A DNA stretch of 64,000 nt, taken from contig NZ_SSXA01000005.1 in the NCBI RefSeq assembly GCF_021698975.1, positions 1 through 64,000 of the forward strand, in the 5' to 3' direction. Position 1 is the first letter of the stretch, and each line of letters starts with the position of its first letter. The position numbers and the translations under genes are program-made. Below the pieces are notes generated by a model that did no database searches, had not been told where the DNA came from, and was given only the letters and a program-made list of their open reading frames with translations. Shown in pieces: positions 26,619-34,693 of the stretch. Source of the DNA: Blastococcus sp. KM273128 (lineage in GTDB: Bacteria; Actinomycetota; Actinomycetes; Mycobacteriales; Geodermatophilaceae).

Positions 26619-27440
26619 TCAGCGCCCGGTGTAGGTGGCCTTGCCCGGCCCGTCGGCCAGGAAGGACGCGACCGCGCCGCGGAGGTCGTCGGTGGCGAAC
26701 AGCGGGCCGGAGACCTCCGGCACCAGCGCGTCCGCCGCGCGGGCGCCCTCGCGGACGGCGACGGTCGCCAGTCGCTTGGTGGCCGCGTGCGCCACGGTCG
26801 GCCCGGCGGCGACCCGGTGCGCGTACGCCCGCGCCGCCTCGGCGAAGCCCTCGTCGGGCAGCACCCGGTTCACCACGTTCCACCGCTCCAGGACGGCGGC
26901 CGGGTACCGCTCGCCGGTGTAGATCAGCTCCTTGGCGCGGGCGGGCCCGGCCCGCTCGGCCAGCCGCTGGGGGCCGCCCATCGACGGGGTGAGGCCCACG
27001 ACGATCTCCACGAGCCCGAACGATGCCTTCTCGGCGGCCAGCAGGATGTCGCAGGACAGCGCCAGCTCGAAGGCGGCGGTCAGGCAGAGCCCGTGCGCGG
27101 CGAAGACCGTGGGCACCGGGAGGTCCTCGAACGCGTTGGCCACCCGCAGCAGCCGGGCCCACAGCTCGCCGCCGCGCCGGGCCGGCTCCGGGCCCTCGGC
27201 GATGTCGCGGAAGTAGGTGACGTCGACCCCGCCGGAGACCACCTTGCCGCGGGCCTCGACGAGCACCGCGCGCGCCCGGTCGGCCCGCGCCGGGTCGGTC
27301 AGCTCCACCAGCTCGCCGGCCACCTGCTCGATCGCGTCGAACACCGCCGCGTCGAAGAGGTTGAGAGGCGGGTTGTCCAGCACGACGACGGCGACGTCGC
27401 CGTCCCGCTCGATCCGGACAGGGGCTGCGGCGTCGGTCAT
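26619..27440 (-). CDS. Enoyl-CoA hydratase/isomerase family protein
   Basis: A 273-residue crotonase-fold protein. The core shows VAVVVLDNPPLNLFDAAVFDAIEQ, RAVLVEARGKVVSGGVDVTYF (oxyanion hole), VPTVFAAHGLCLTAAFELALSCDILLAAEKASFGLVEIVVGLTPSMGG and a helical C-terminus. The usual catalytic Glu of the second block is replaced around GLTPSMGG, so the exact reaction (hydratase, isomerase or other acyl-CoA chemistry) is uncertain. It is flanked by housekeeping genes on the same strand. Confidence 0.88.
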   Translation of the reverse strand: MTDAAAPVRIERDGDVAVVVLDNPPLNLFDAAVFDAIEQVAGELVELTDPARADRARAVLVEARGKVVSGGVDVTYFRDIAEGPEPARRGGELWARLLRVANAFEDLPVPTVFAAHGLCLTAAFELALSCDILLAAEKASFGLVEIVVGLTPSMGGPQRLAERAGPARAKELIYTGERYPAAVLERWNVVNRVLPDEGFAEAARAYAHRVAAGPTVAHAATKRLATVAVREGARAADALVPEVSGPLFATDDLRGAVASFLADGPGKATYTGR

Positions 27441-27489
27441 GCGCCCACCCTCTCAAGCCCCGCCCAGCCGGGCAGCACGACCCCGCCGG

Positions 27490-27849
27490 TCAGCCCGGCG
27501 GCCAGCCGAGGTCGCGGCCGCCGAGCACGTGCAGGTGGACGTGGTCCACCGACTGGCCGGCCTGCGGCCCGGTGTTGGTGACGACGCGGTAGCCCGGCTC
27601 GTTGCCGTCACCGGTGACCAGGCCCTCGCCGGACGCGACGGCGTGCGCCCCGGCCACCACCTCGCCGAGCAGCCCCGGGTCCGCCGTCGCCAGCGCGCCG
27701 ATGTTGCGGTGGTGCTCCTTCGGGATCACCAGCACGTGCGTCGGCGCCTGGGGGTTGATGTCGCGGAAGGCGAGCACCCGGTCGGTCTCGTGGACGACGT
27801 CGGCGGGGATCTCACCGGCGACCATGCGGCAGAAGAGGCAGTCGGTCAC
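27490..27849 (-). CDS. HIT family nucleotide hydrolase
   Basis: A 119-residue histidine-triad protein of the HINT/PKCI type, which cleaves adenosine phosphoramidates. It opens CLFCRMVAGEIPADVVHETDRVLAFRDINPQAPTHVLVIPKEH and carries the catalytic triad HVHLHVLGGRDLGWPPG at the C-terminus. The GTG at 27849 (VTDCLFC) is the family start; the longer frame upstream lies in repeat DNA. CLFC would match the zinc-binding cysteines of some members. Confidence 0.93.
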   Translation of the reverse strand: MTDCLFCRMVAGEIPADVVHETDRVLAFRDINPQAPTHVLVIPKEHHRNIGALATADPGLLGEVVAGAHAVASGEGLVTGDGNEPGYRVVTNTGPQAGQSVDHVHLHVLGGRDLGWPPG

Positions 27850-27868
27850 GACCCGCACCCTAGAAGGA

Positions 27869-27960
27869 CCTCCGTGCCCCCCACCACTCGCTGCGCTCGC
27901 GGCGGGTCCCTGCACGGAGGCCGTTCCAGCTCCTCGCCACTGCGCTCGCGGCGGGGGGCT
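27869..27960. repeat. Intergenic repeat: hairpin plus duplicated CTGCGCTCGCGGCGGG
   Basis: The gap between livF and the HIT gene contains CCTCCGTGC (27869-27877) and its complement GCACGGAGG (27912-27920). These can pair over a 34-nt loop that holds ACTCGCTGCGCTCGCGGCGGG. A near copy (CTCGCCACTGCGCTCGCGGCGGGG) follows at 27932-27956. This looks like a tandem pair of dispersed repeat units and could also terminate the livF transcript. No gene is seen here. Confidence 0.5.
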
Positions 27961-28683
27961 TCAGGTGCCGCTCTCGACGCCCAGGTAGGCCTGCACGATG
28001 CGCTCGTCGGCGAGCAGCTCGGCCGCCGGACCGGAGTGCACGACCTCCCCGCTCTGCAGCACGTACCCGTGGTCGGCCGCGCGCAGGGCCCGCCGGGCGT
28101 TCTGCTCCACGAGCACGACCGTGGTGCCGGATGCGCGGATCTCCTCGATGACGCGGAAGACCTCGTCGACGATCTTGGGGGCCAGCCCCATCGACGGCTC
28201 GTCCATGAGCATGACCTTCGGCCCGGCGACCAGCGCGCGGGCGATGGCCAGCATCTGCTGCTCGCCACCCGAGAGCGCGCCCGCCGGCAGCGCCCGCCGC
28301 TCGCCCAGCACCGGGAACCGGTCGTACATGGCGTCGACCGACCGCGCACCGTCGGCCCCCGAGTGCCACGTGCCCAGCTGGAGGTTCTCCTCGATCGTCA
28401 GCGTGGCGAGGATCTGCCGGCCCTCGGGCACCTGCACCAGCCCGCGTCCCACCAGCTTGTGGGCGGGGGTGCGGGTGATGTCCTGGCCCTCGAACGTGAT
28501 CCGCCCGCCGGCCGGCCGCAGGATGCCGGAGACGGCGTTGATGACCGAGGACTTGCCCGCCCCGTTCGCGCCGACCAGCGCCACCAGCGAGCCCTCAGCG
28601 GCGCTGAAGGAGACACCCCGCACCGCCTCGACCCGTCCGTAGGTCACCCGCAGGTCCTCCACGGTGAGGATGGGGTCGCTCAT
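27961..28683 (-). CDS. livF: Branched-chain amino-acid ABC transporter ATPase LivF
   Basis: A 240-residue ABC ATPase. The Walker A motif is GANGAGKSS, the signature LSGGEQQMLAIARAL, and Walker B VMLMDEPSMGLAP. The H-loop region reads TTVVLVEQNARRAL. The short C-terminus and the sequence VQVPEGRQILATLTIEENL are typical of LivF. It starts with an ATG overlapping the stop of the LivM-LivG gene by 4 nt. It is the last gene of the liv operon and powers uptake together with the LivG domain. Confidence 0.93.
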   Translation of the reverse strand: MSDPILTVEDLRVTYGRVEAVRGVSFSAAEGSLVALVGANGAGKSSVINAVSGILRPAGGRITFEGQDITRTPAHKLVGRGLVQVPEGRQILATLTIEENLQLGTWHSGADGARSVDAMYDRFPVLGERRALPAGALSGGEQQMLAIARALVAGPKVMLMDEPSMGLAPKIVDEVFRVIEEIRASGTTVVLVEQNARRALRAADHGYVLQSGEVVHSGPAAELLADERIVQAYLGVESGT

Positions 28684-30485
28684 GTCGCATCCCTCGTCGC
28701 GTCGGGGGTGTCCAGGGTGCCGGAGGCGCCAGGGCGCAGATTCGCGACGGCGTCGGGGGGCGCGTCGCCGGCCCCGGCGGCGGTCGCGCCGGCGCGGGCC
28801 CCGGTGCCGTCCGCGTCCTCCTCCGCCGACCCGAGGTAGGCCTCGATGACCGCCGGGTCCGCCGCCACCTCGTCCGGCACCCCGCTGGCGATGACCTCAC
28901 CGAAGTTGAGGACCACGACCCGGGTGCAGGTCTGGAGCACCATGCCGACGTTGTGCTCGATGAACAAGATGGTGAGCCCGTCCCGCGCCAGCGAGCGGAT
29001 GAGCTCGGACAGCCGCGCCGCCTCGACGTGGTTCATCCCGGCCGCCGGCTCGTCGAGGATCAGCAGCGACGGGTCCGAGGCCAGCGCACGGGCGATCTCG
29101 AGCCTGCGCTGGTCCCCGTAGGAGAGCGATTCGGCCCGGTTGGCGGCGAGCTCGCTGAGCCCGACGCGCTCCAGGCAGCGGGCCGCCTGCCGCAGCGCGG
29201 CCTGTTCGTCCCGGCGCGCCGAGGGCAGCCAGAAGAGCCGCCGCAGGAACGTCGGACGGCTGACCAGGTGGGCGCCGACCAGGACGTTCTCCAGGGCGGA
29301 CAACCGGTTGAACAGCTTGGAGTGCTGGAACGTCCGGCTGACCCCGGCCGCCGCGATGCGGTGGACCGGGGTGCTCCCGACCGTCGTCCCGAGGACCGTG
29401 GCGCTGCCCGAGCTCGGCGGCACCAGCCCGCTGATCATGTTGACCAGCGTGGTCTTGCCTGCTCCGTTGGGACCGATCAGGCCGACGACCTCGCCGGCCC
29501 GGATCTCCAGGTCCACCCCCCGCACGGCGTGCACGCCGCCGTACTCCTTGCCCAGCCCGGACAGGGTGACCACCGGTTGGCCGGCTTCCGGGTGGCGGCG
29601 GCCGGCGAGCCCGGTCGCGTCGTCGTCGGCGGGACCGGACGGCATGCGCGTGCGGCGCGGGATGAGGCTCGCCAGGCCACCCGGCAGGAAGAGGATGACG
29701 ACCAGCAGCAGCAAGCTGGCGAGGAACGGCCTGATCCAGCCGGCCTCGACCCCGACCGCCCGCTGGATCTCCGGGACGATCGTCTGGAACCCGCTGCCCA
29801 GCAGCGGCCCCAGGAACATCGTGGAGCCGCCGACCACCGCCGTGACCAGACCCTCGACTGCCGCCACGAAGTCGAAGTCGTTCGGTGCGATCAGCCGCAC
29901 GTAGTAGGCGTAGAGGACGCCGTACAGCCCCGCGACGGCACCCGCGGTGATGAACGCCGACAGCCGGTGGCGCCCCACATCGATGCCCATGGACCGTGCG
30001 GCGAGCTCGTCCTCGCGGATGGCCTCGAGCGCGCGCCCGTACCGGGACCGCCCCATCCGCCAGAACCAGTAGGCGACCAGCGCGAGCGCCGTCCAGGCCA
30101 TGCCGACGGTGAGGACCCGCGGCACGCCGAGCCCCTGCGCCCCGCCGGTCCACTCCTGGTTGAGCAGCACCACGCGCACCGCCTCGGCGAAGCCGAGGGT
30201 CGCGATGGCGAGGAATACCCCGCGCAGGTGCATCGTCGGCAGGCCGAGGACGACAGCGCCGAGAGCACCGACGGACATGCCGATGGCGACGGCGATCAGC
30301 AGCGAGGGGACGTCGCCGACGTCGGCCGGGGCGGGTGCCAGGTAGGCCCCGGAGAACGCCGCCAGAGCGGCGAAGCCGGCCTGGCCGAGGCTGAGCTGCC
30401 CGGCGATCAGGACGGCGTAGAAGGAGTAGGCGAAGATCGCGCCCAGCGCGATGAAGGTCAGCGTGGTGGCGTACTGGCCCAGCAT
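28680..30485 (-). CDS. livM: LivM-LivG fusion: ABC permease plus ATPase
   Basis: A 601-residue protein that joins two normally separate subunits. Residues 1-300 are a LivM permease with eight to ten helices and the coupling segment SMGIDVGRHRLSAFI. Residues about 325-560 are a LivG ATPase: IGPNGAGKTTLVNMISG, SRTFQHSKLFNRLS, LSYGDQRRLEIARAL and LLILDEPAAGMN. A low-complexity alanine- and glycine-rich tail follows. The ATG overlaps the livH stop by 1 nt (TGATG). The fusion fixes permease and ATPase in one chain and is uncommon for this family. Confidence 0.92.
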   Translation of the reverse strand: MLGQYATTLTFIALGAIFAYSFYAVLIAGQLSLGQAGFAALAAFSGAYLAPAPADVGDVPSLLIAVAIGMSVGALGAVVLGLPTMHLRGVFLAIATLGFAEAVRVVLLNQEWTGGAQGLGVPRVLTVGMAWTALALVAYWFWRMGRSRYGRALEAIREDELAARSMGIDVGRHRLSAFITAGAVAGLYGVLYAYYVRLIAPNDFDFVAAVEGLVTAVVGGSTMFLGPLLGSGFQTIVPEIQRAVGVEAGWIRPFLASLLLLVVILFLPGGLASLIPRRTRMPSGPADDDATGLAGRRHPEAGQPVVTLSGLGKEYGGVHAVRGVDLEIRAGEVVGLIGPNGAGKTTLVNMISGLVPPSSGSATVLGTTVGSTPVHRIAAAGVSRTFQHSKLFNRLSALENVLVGAHLVSRPTFLRRLFWLPSARRDEQAALRQAARCLERVGLSELAANRAESLSYGDQRRLEIARALASDPSLLILDEPAAGMNHVEAARLSELIRSLARDGLTILFIEHNVGMVLQTCTRVVVLNFGEVIASGVPDEVAADPAVIEAYLGSAEEDADGTGARAGATAAGAGDAPPDAVANLRPGASGTLDTPDATRDAT

Positions 30486-31360
30486 CAGACCTCCCGGACC
30501 TTCCGCGCGCCGAGCAGCCCCTGCGGGCGCAGCAGCAGGATCACGAACAGCAGGCCGAACGCGATGACGTTCACCCAGGACGAGCCGATGTGCTGCACGG
30601 CGAACACCTCGGCCAGGCCGAGCAGCAGCCCCCCGATGAGCGCGCCGGGCAGCGAGCCCATGCCGCCGACGATGATCACGGCCAGGCCCTTGAGCTCGAT
30701 CGCGGCGCCCATGCCCAGCTGGGCGGTGTTCACGTTGATCGCGAAGAGCACGCCGGCGACCGCGCCGAGCGCCGAGGAGATCGCGAAGGTGACCGCGGTG
30801 ACCCGGTCGACGTTCACCCCGAGCACCCGCGCCGCCGTCGGGTTCTCCGCGACCGCGCGCATCCCGCGGCCGAGCCGGGTCCGGGTGACCATGTAGGTCA
30901 GGCCCACCATCAGGGCGAGGGAGACGGCGAGGATCACCACCTGCACCAGGGTCACCTGGGCGCCGAACACCTCGAACCGGGTGTCCGGGAACGAGCCGGG
31001 CGGGAAGCGGCGGGTGTCGGGGCCGTAGCGCCACTGCAGCACCGCGATGAGCATGCCGGCCAGCGCGATCGAGGAGATCAGCCCGGCGAAGTGCGCGTCG
31101 GCCCGGTTCTTGAGCGGCCGGAACGCCACGCGCTCGATGACCAGCCCCAGGACGGCGCCGAAGACGAACACGACCGGCAGCGCGGCCCAGAGGGACAGCC
31201 CGCCGCGCTCGACCAGCTCGATGCCGACGAAGGCGGAGGCGGCGAAGACCGCGGGGTGGGCGAGGTTCAGCCGGTCGAGGATGCCGAACACCAGCGTGAA
31301 GCCGATGGCGAACAACGCGTAGATGGAGCCGATGAAGATGCCGTTGAGGAGCTGCTGCAC
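30485..31360 (-). CDS. livH: Branched-chain amino-acid ABC transporter permease LivH
   Basis: A 291-residue permease with about eight helices. It opens QQLLNGIFIGSIYALFAIGFTLVFGILDRLNLAHPA and has the conserved AENPTAARVLGVNVDRVTAVTFAISSALGAVAGVLF segment that contacts the ATPase. It ends LLLRPQGLLGARKVREV. The GTG at 31360 gives the standard LivH start; the longer open frame runs into livJ. It lies downstream of livJ, separated by two strong hairpins that may lower expression of the membrane genes relative to the binding protein. Confidence 0.93.
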   Translation of the reverse strand: MQQLLNGIFIGSIYALFAIGFTLVFGILDRLNLAHPAVFAASAFVGIELVERGGLSLWAALPVVFVFGAVLGLVIERVAFRPLKNRADAHFAGLISSIALAGMLIAVLQWRYGPDTRRFPPGSFPDTRFEVFGAQVTLVQVVILAVSLALMVGLTYMVTRTRLGRGMRAVAENPTAARVLGVNVDRVTAVTFAISSALGAVAGVLFAINVNTAQLGMGAAIELKGLAVIIVGGMGSLPGALIGGLLLGLAEVFAVQHIGSSWVNVIAFGLLFVILLLRPQGLLGARKVREV

Positions 31361-31410
31361 AGCGTTGCCTGTTCTCGTCGTGGGTGCCGGGGCACGGTAG
31401 CCGACACGTG

Positions 31411-31486
31411 GCCGGGGCCCGGTCCGAGGACCGGGCCCCGGCGGAGTCCCGGCGTGGCGCCGGCCCGTCAGCCGGCCGGCGCCACG
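31411..31486 (-). terminator. Two tandem hairpins between livJ and livH
   Basis: First hairpin: a 15-bp perfect stem (31411-31425 with 31428-31442) with a 2-nt loop. Second: a 12-bp perfect stem (CGTGGCGCCGGC at 31453-31464 with 31475-31486) and a 10-nt loop, starting 8 nt after the livJ stop on the transcript. Such structures after a binding-protein gene usually stabilise its message or partly terminate transcription, which allows excess binding protein over transporter. Confidence 0.8.
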
Positions 31487-31493
31487 CGAGGGG

Positions 31494-32666
31494 TCACTGC
31501 AGGACGGCGAACTGGCCGTTCTCGACGACCTGGACGACAGCCGGGTGGTCGGCGTCCCGGTTCTCGTCGATGGAGAACTCGCCGAGGACGGTGGGCACGT
31601 CCTCGATCTGCCCCAGCGCCTCCTGGATGCTGTCCCGCTCGGCGGAGCAGTTGGCGCGCACGGCCTGGTCGACGAGCTTGAGCCCGGTGTAGGCCTGGGC
31701 GGCGAACTGGTCGGGCTGCGAGCCGTACTCGGCCTCGTAGGCCTGGAGGAACGCCTGGTTCTCCGGGTTGTCGGAGGCGGAGTTCCAGGCGGCGCCGACG
31801 ACGACACCTTCAGCCGCCTCGCCCGCGTCGGCCATCAGCCGCGGGTTGTTGAACCCGTTGCCGCCGATGATGGGCACGTCGATGCCGAGCTCGCGCGCCT
31901 GGGTCACCAGCGGCACCGCGGCCTCGATCAGCGCCGAGACGACGAGCGCGTCCGGCTCGTTCTCCTGCGCCTGGGTCAGCAGGGCGCGGAAGTCGGTGTC
32001 GGACTTGGAGAAGGTGATCGTCTCGCTGATCGTCACGCCCTGGTCCTCCAGCGCGTCGGCGAACGCCTCGTAGCCGGACTCGGTGAACGCGTCGTCGTTG
32101 CTGTACATGACCACGACGTCCTCGAGGCCGAACTGCTCGGTGGCGGCCTCGATCGTCTGGGGGATGACCGCCTGCTCGGTGAGGGAGTCGCGGAAGATGT
32201 AGTCGCCGATCTCGGTCACCCCCTCGGCCGTGTTGGAGATGCCCAGCACCGGCACGCCGGCCTCCTGGGCGATCGGGTCCGCCTGGACGGCGGCGTTGGA
32301 CAGCGTGGGCCCGATGATCAGGCTCACGCCGTCGTTGACGAACTCGTCGAAGAGCGTGATCGCCTGACGGGGGTCGGTCTGGTCGTCCTCGATCGTCAGG
32401 TCGTAGGTGACGCCGCCCTGCTCGGCCAGCTCCGAGGCGGCGAGCTCCAGGCCGCGCTGCTGCGACTCGCCGTAGCTGGCCGCAGCACCGGTCAGGCTGA
32501 GCACCGCGCCGAGGGGCACCTCGCCCTCGATGGTGCACGACTCCCCGCTGCCCTCGCCGGTGAGCCCGGCGGCGGACTCCCCGCCGCCGGACTCACCGGA
32601 GCCGCAGGACGCGAGGAGGAGGGCCGCGGCGCCGGCCGCGGCGACGGTGTGGAGCTTGGTGCGCAT
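31494..32666 (-). CDS. livJ: Branched-chain amino-acid ABC transporter substrate-binding lipoprotein
   Basis: A 390-residue periplasmic-type binding lipoprotein. The signal peptide ends in LLLASCGSG (lipid-anchored Cys21). Family features are VPLGAVLSLTGAAASYGESQQRGLELAASEL, DDQTDPRQAITLFDEFVNDGVSLIIGPTLSNAA, ISNTAEGVTEIGDYIFRDSL, YSNDDAFTESGYEAF and a C-terminal lobe ending VVENGQFAVLQ. The ATG at 32666 has GGGAG 6 nt upstream. The amino-acid specificity cannot be read from sequence; amides or other small solutes are possible. Confidence 0.92.
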   Translation of the reverse strand: MRTKLHTVAAAGAAALLLASCGSGESGGGESAAGLTGEGSGESCTIEGEVPLGAVLSLTGAAASYGESQQRGLELAASELAEQGGVTYDLTIEDDQTDPRQAITLFDEFVNDGVSLIIGPTLSNAAVQADPIAQEAGVPVLGISNTAEGVTEIGDYIFRDSLTEQAVIPQTIEAATEQFGLEDVVVMYSNDDAFTESGYEAFADALEDQGVTISETITFSKSDTDFRALLTQAQENEPDALVVSALIEAAVPLVTQARELGIDVPIIGGNGFNNPRLMADAGEAAEGVVVGAAWNSASDNPENQAFLQAYEAEYGSQPDQFAAQAYTGLKLVDQAVRANCSAERDSIQEALGQIEDVPTVLGEFSIDENRDADHPAVVQVVENGQFAVLQ

Positions 32667-32990
32667 GTCTCTCCCTTGTCGAGAACGACGACCGGCCGAC
32701 CGCGAGGAGGCGGCCGCGCGACACTGGCGGACGGGCCCGTCCGGGGCACCGGGCGTCGTGGGCCGACCGGAGCCGGTCGGCTGGTTACGGGGGTCACAGT
32801 AGGCACCTACCGGCGCACCTCCGGCAGGGGCTGCGCAAGCGTGCCCAGAACGTGACCGTCCGGAACTCGGCGAGCTGCGCGTCGGCGGCTCGGGGAGCTG
32901 GGCCGATGACGCCGGGTGCAGGATGGGCCGTCCCCTCTCCCCCTCCCGGAGGTCCCCGATGCCCGTACCCCCCACCCCGGCGAGGACGTA
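32667..32990. promoter_or_regulatory. Divergent intergenic region between livJ and the selenate-type transporter
   Basis: About 320 nt without a gene. It must hold the leftward livJ promoter and the rightward transporter promoter. A perfect small hairpin (CCGACCGG at 32763-32770 with CCGGTCGG at 32773-32780) lies near the middle. Beside it is TACTGT on the minus strand (about 32797-32802), a possible -10 for livJ. No clear rightward promoter or known riboswitch was recognised. Confidence 0.4.
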
Positions 32991-33950
32991 GTGCGTCCCG
33001 CTCGCGCCGCCCGGTCGGGCGGCCCCGCCTCCGGATCCGTCCTCCTCCCGCATCTCTCCCGCCGCACCCTGCTGGCCGGCACCGGTGCCGCCGTCGCCGC
33101 CGTGCTCGCCGGCTGCTCCGGCACCTCGACCGCCGCACCCGGCTCCCCCGGCCCGCTGCGCATCGGCGCCATCCCCGACCAGGACCCCGAGGTCCTGCAG
33201 CGGCAGTTCCGCACGGTGGCCGCCTCCCTCGCCGCCGCCCTCGACCTGGAGACCGAGTACCGGCCGGTGACCGACTACGCCGCCGCCGTCTCGCTGTTCC
33301 GCACCGGTGACCTGGACCTCGTCTGGTTCGGCGGGCTCACCGGTGTCCAGGCCCGGTTGCAGACCCGCGGCGCCGTCCCGATCGCCCAGCGCGACATCGA
33401 CGAGGAGTTCCACTCGGTCTTCGTCGTCAACACCGCCACCGGGCTCGCGCCGGCCGACGACCTGCGCCCGCTGGCCGGTCTCCGGTTCACCTACGGCAGC
33501 GAGACCTCCACCTCCGGCCGCCTCATGCCCGCCTACTACCTGCGCGAGGCCGGCGTGGATCCCGGGGGCTTCCCCGGCGGGCCCGGCTTCTCCGGCTCGC
33601 ACGACGCCACGATCGCCCTCGTCGCCTCGGGGACGTACCAGGCCGGCGTGCTCAACGAGCAGGTGTGGCGGTCGCGGTCGGAGGACGGCGAGGTGGACCC
33701 CGCGGTGACCGCCTACGCCCGCACCCCGGCGTACCACGACTACCACTGGCTGCTCGGCCCCGGCGCCGTCGAGCGCTTCGGCGACGACCTGGCCGGGCGG
33801 CTCACCGGCTGGTTCACCGGGCTGTCCGCCGACGACCCGGACGACGCCGCGGTGCTCGAGCTGTTCGGCGCGGGTTCCTTCATCCCGACCGAGGCGGCGA
33901 ACTACCGGCAGATCGAGGAGATCGGCCGCGACCTCGGGCTGGTCAGCTGA
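32991..33950 (+). CDS. PhnD-like substrate-binding protein, putative selenate type
   Basis: A 319-residue binding protein of the PhnD superfamily. A Tat-like signal with lipobox (SRRTLLAGTGAAVAAVLAGCSG) precedes IGAIPDQDPEVLQRQFRTVAASLAAAL. The stretches DLDLVWFGGLTGVQARLQTRGAVPIAQRDIDEEFHSVF, FTYGSETSTSGRLMPAYYL, GFSGSHDATIALV and TPAYHDYHWLL match the group annotated as putative selenate ABC binding proteins, which travels with selenium genes. The start is a GTG 4 nt after GAGGA. The substrate is inferred from the family and from the sel genes 15 kb away; phosphonate or phosphite cannot be excluded. Confidence 0.85.
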   Translation: MRPARAARSGGPASGSVLLPHLSRRTLLAGTGAAVAAVLAGCSGTSTAAPGSPGPLRIGAIPDQDPEVLQRQFRTVAASLAAALDLETEYRPVTDYAAAVSLFRTGDLDLVWFGGLTGVQARLQTRGAVPIAQRDIDEEFHSVFVVNTATGLAPADDLRPLAGLRFTYGSETSTSGRLMPAYYLREAGVDPGGFPGGPGFSGSHDATIALVASGTYQAGVLNEQVWRSRSEDGEVDPAVTAYARTPAYHDYHWLLGPGAVERFGDDLAGRLTGWFTGLSADDPDDAAVLELFGAGSFIPTEAANYRQIEEIGRDLGLVS

Positions 33951-34693
33951 GCGAGGCCGTCCGGCTCACCGGTGTCGAGGTCCGCTTCGGCGGCACCGCC
34001 GCCCTCGCCGGGGTGGACCTCGCGGTGGCCGCGGGCGAGCGGGTCGCCGTCGTCGGCGCCTCGGGTGCGGGCAAGTCGACGCTGCTCGGGGTGCTCAACG
34101 GCTCGGTGCCGCCGACGGCCGGATCGGTGCGGGTGCTCGGCCACGACCCGGCGACCCTGCGCGGCCGGGAGCTGCGCCGGCTGCGGGCGCGCACGGGCAC
34201 GGTCCACCAGCACCTGGAGCTGGCCGGGCAGCTGCGCGTGGTGCACAACGTCAACGCGGGGCGGCTGGCCTCCTGGTCGGCCGCCCGCGCCGCGTGGTCG
34301 CTGGTCCGGCCGCAGGGCACCGGCGACGTGCTGGGTGCGCTGGCCCGCGTCGGGCTGGCCGACCGGGCGTACGAGCGCACCGACCGGCTCTCCGGTGGTC
34401 AGCGGCAGCGGGTGGCCCTGGCCCGGCTGCTGGTGCAGCGGCCCGAGCTCGTGCTGGCCGACGAGCCGGCGTCGGCGCTGGACCCGGCGCTGGCCGACAC
34501 GGCGCTCGCCCTGCTCGGCGAGCTGGCGACCGGGCGCGGCGGCGCGCTGCTGGCCTGCCTGCACGACCCGGCGCTGGCGCTGCGGCACTGCGACCGGGTC
34601 GTCGGGCTGGTGGACGGGCGGGTGGCGCTGGACGCCCCGGCCCACGCCCTCACTGTGGCGGAGCTGGAGGGCTTCTACGGGGTGAGCCGGTGA
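33947..34693 (+). CDS. PhnC-like ABC transporter ATPase
   Basis: A 248-residue ATPase: Walker A GASGAGKSTLLGVLNG, signature LSGGQRQRVALARLL, Walker B LVLADEPASALDP, H-loop CLHDPALAL. It is closest to PhnC-type subunits (TVHQHLELAGQLRVVHNVNAGRL). No ATG, GTG or TTG fits the beginning. The frame opens at a CTG at 33947 that overlaps the stop of the binding-protein gene by 4 nt (CTGA), so an unusual CTG start with translational coupling is likely. It overlaps the permease gene by 4 nt. Confidence 0.9.
   Translation: MSEAVRLTGVEVRFGGTAALAGVDLAVAAGERVAVVGASGAGKSTLLGVLNGSVPPTAGSVRVLGHDPATLRGRELRRLRARTGTVHQHLELAGQLRVVHNVNAGRLASWSAARAAWSLVRPQGTGDVLGALARVGLADRAYERTDRLSGGQRQRVALARLLVQRPELVLADEPASALDPALADTALALLGELATGRGGALLACLHDPALALRHCDRVVGLVDGRVALDAPAHALTVAELEGFYGVSR

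Noticed and set aside
27869-27956. CRISPR-like tandem repeats
   Set aside because: There are only two units with unequal spacing, and no cas genes or spacer array anywhere in the window.
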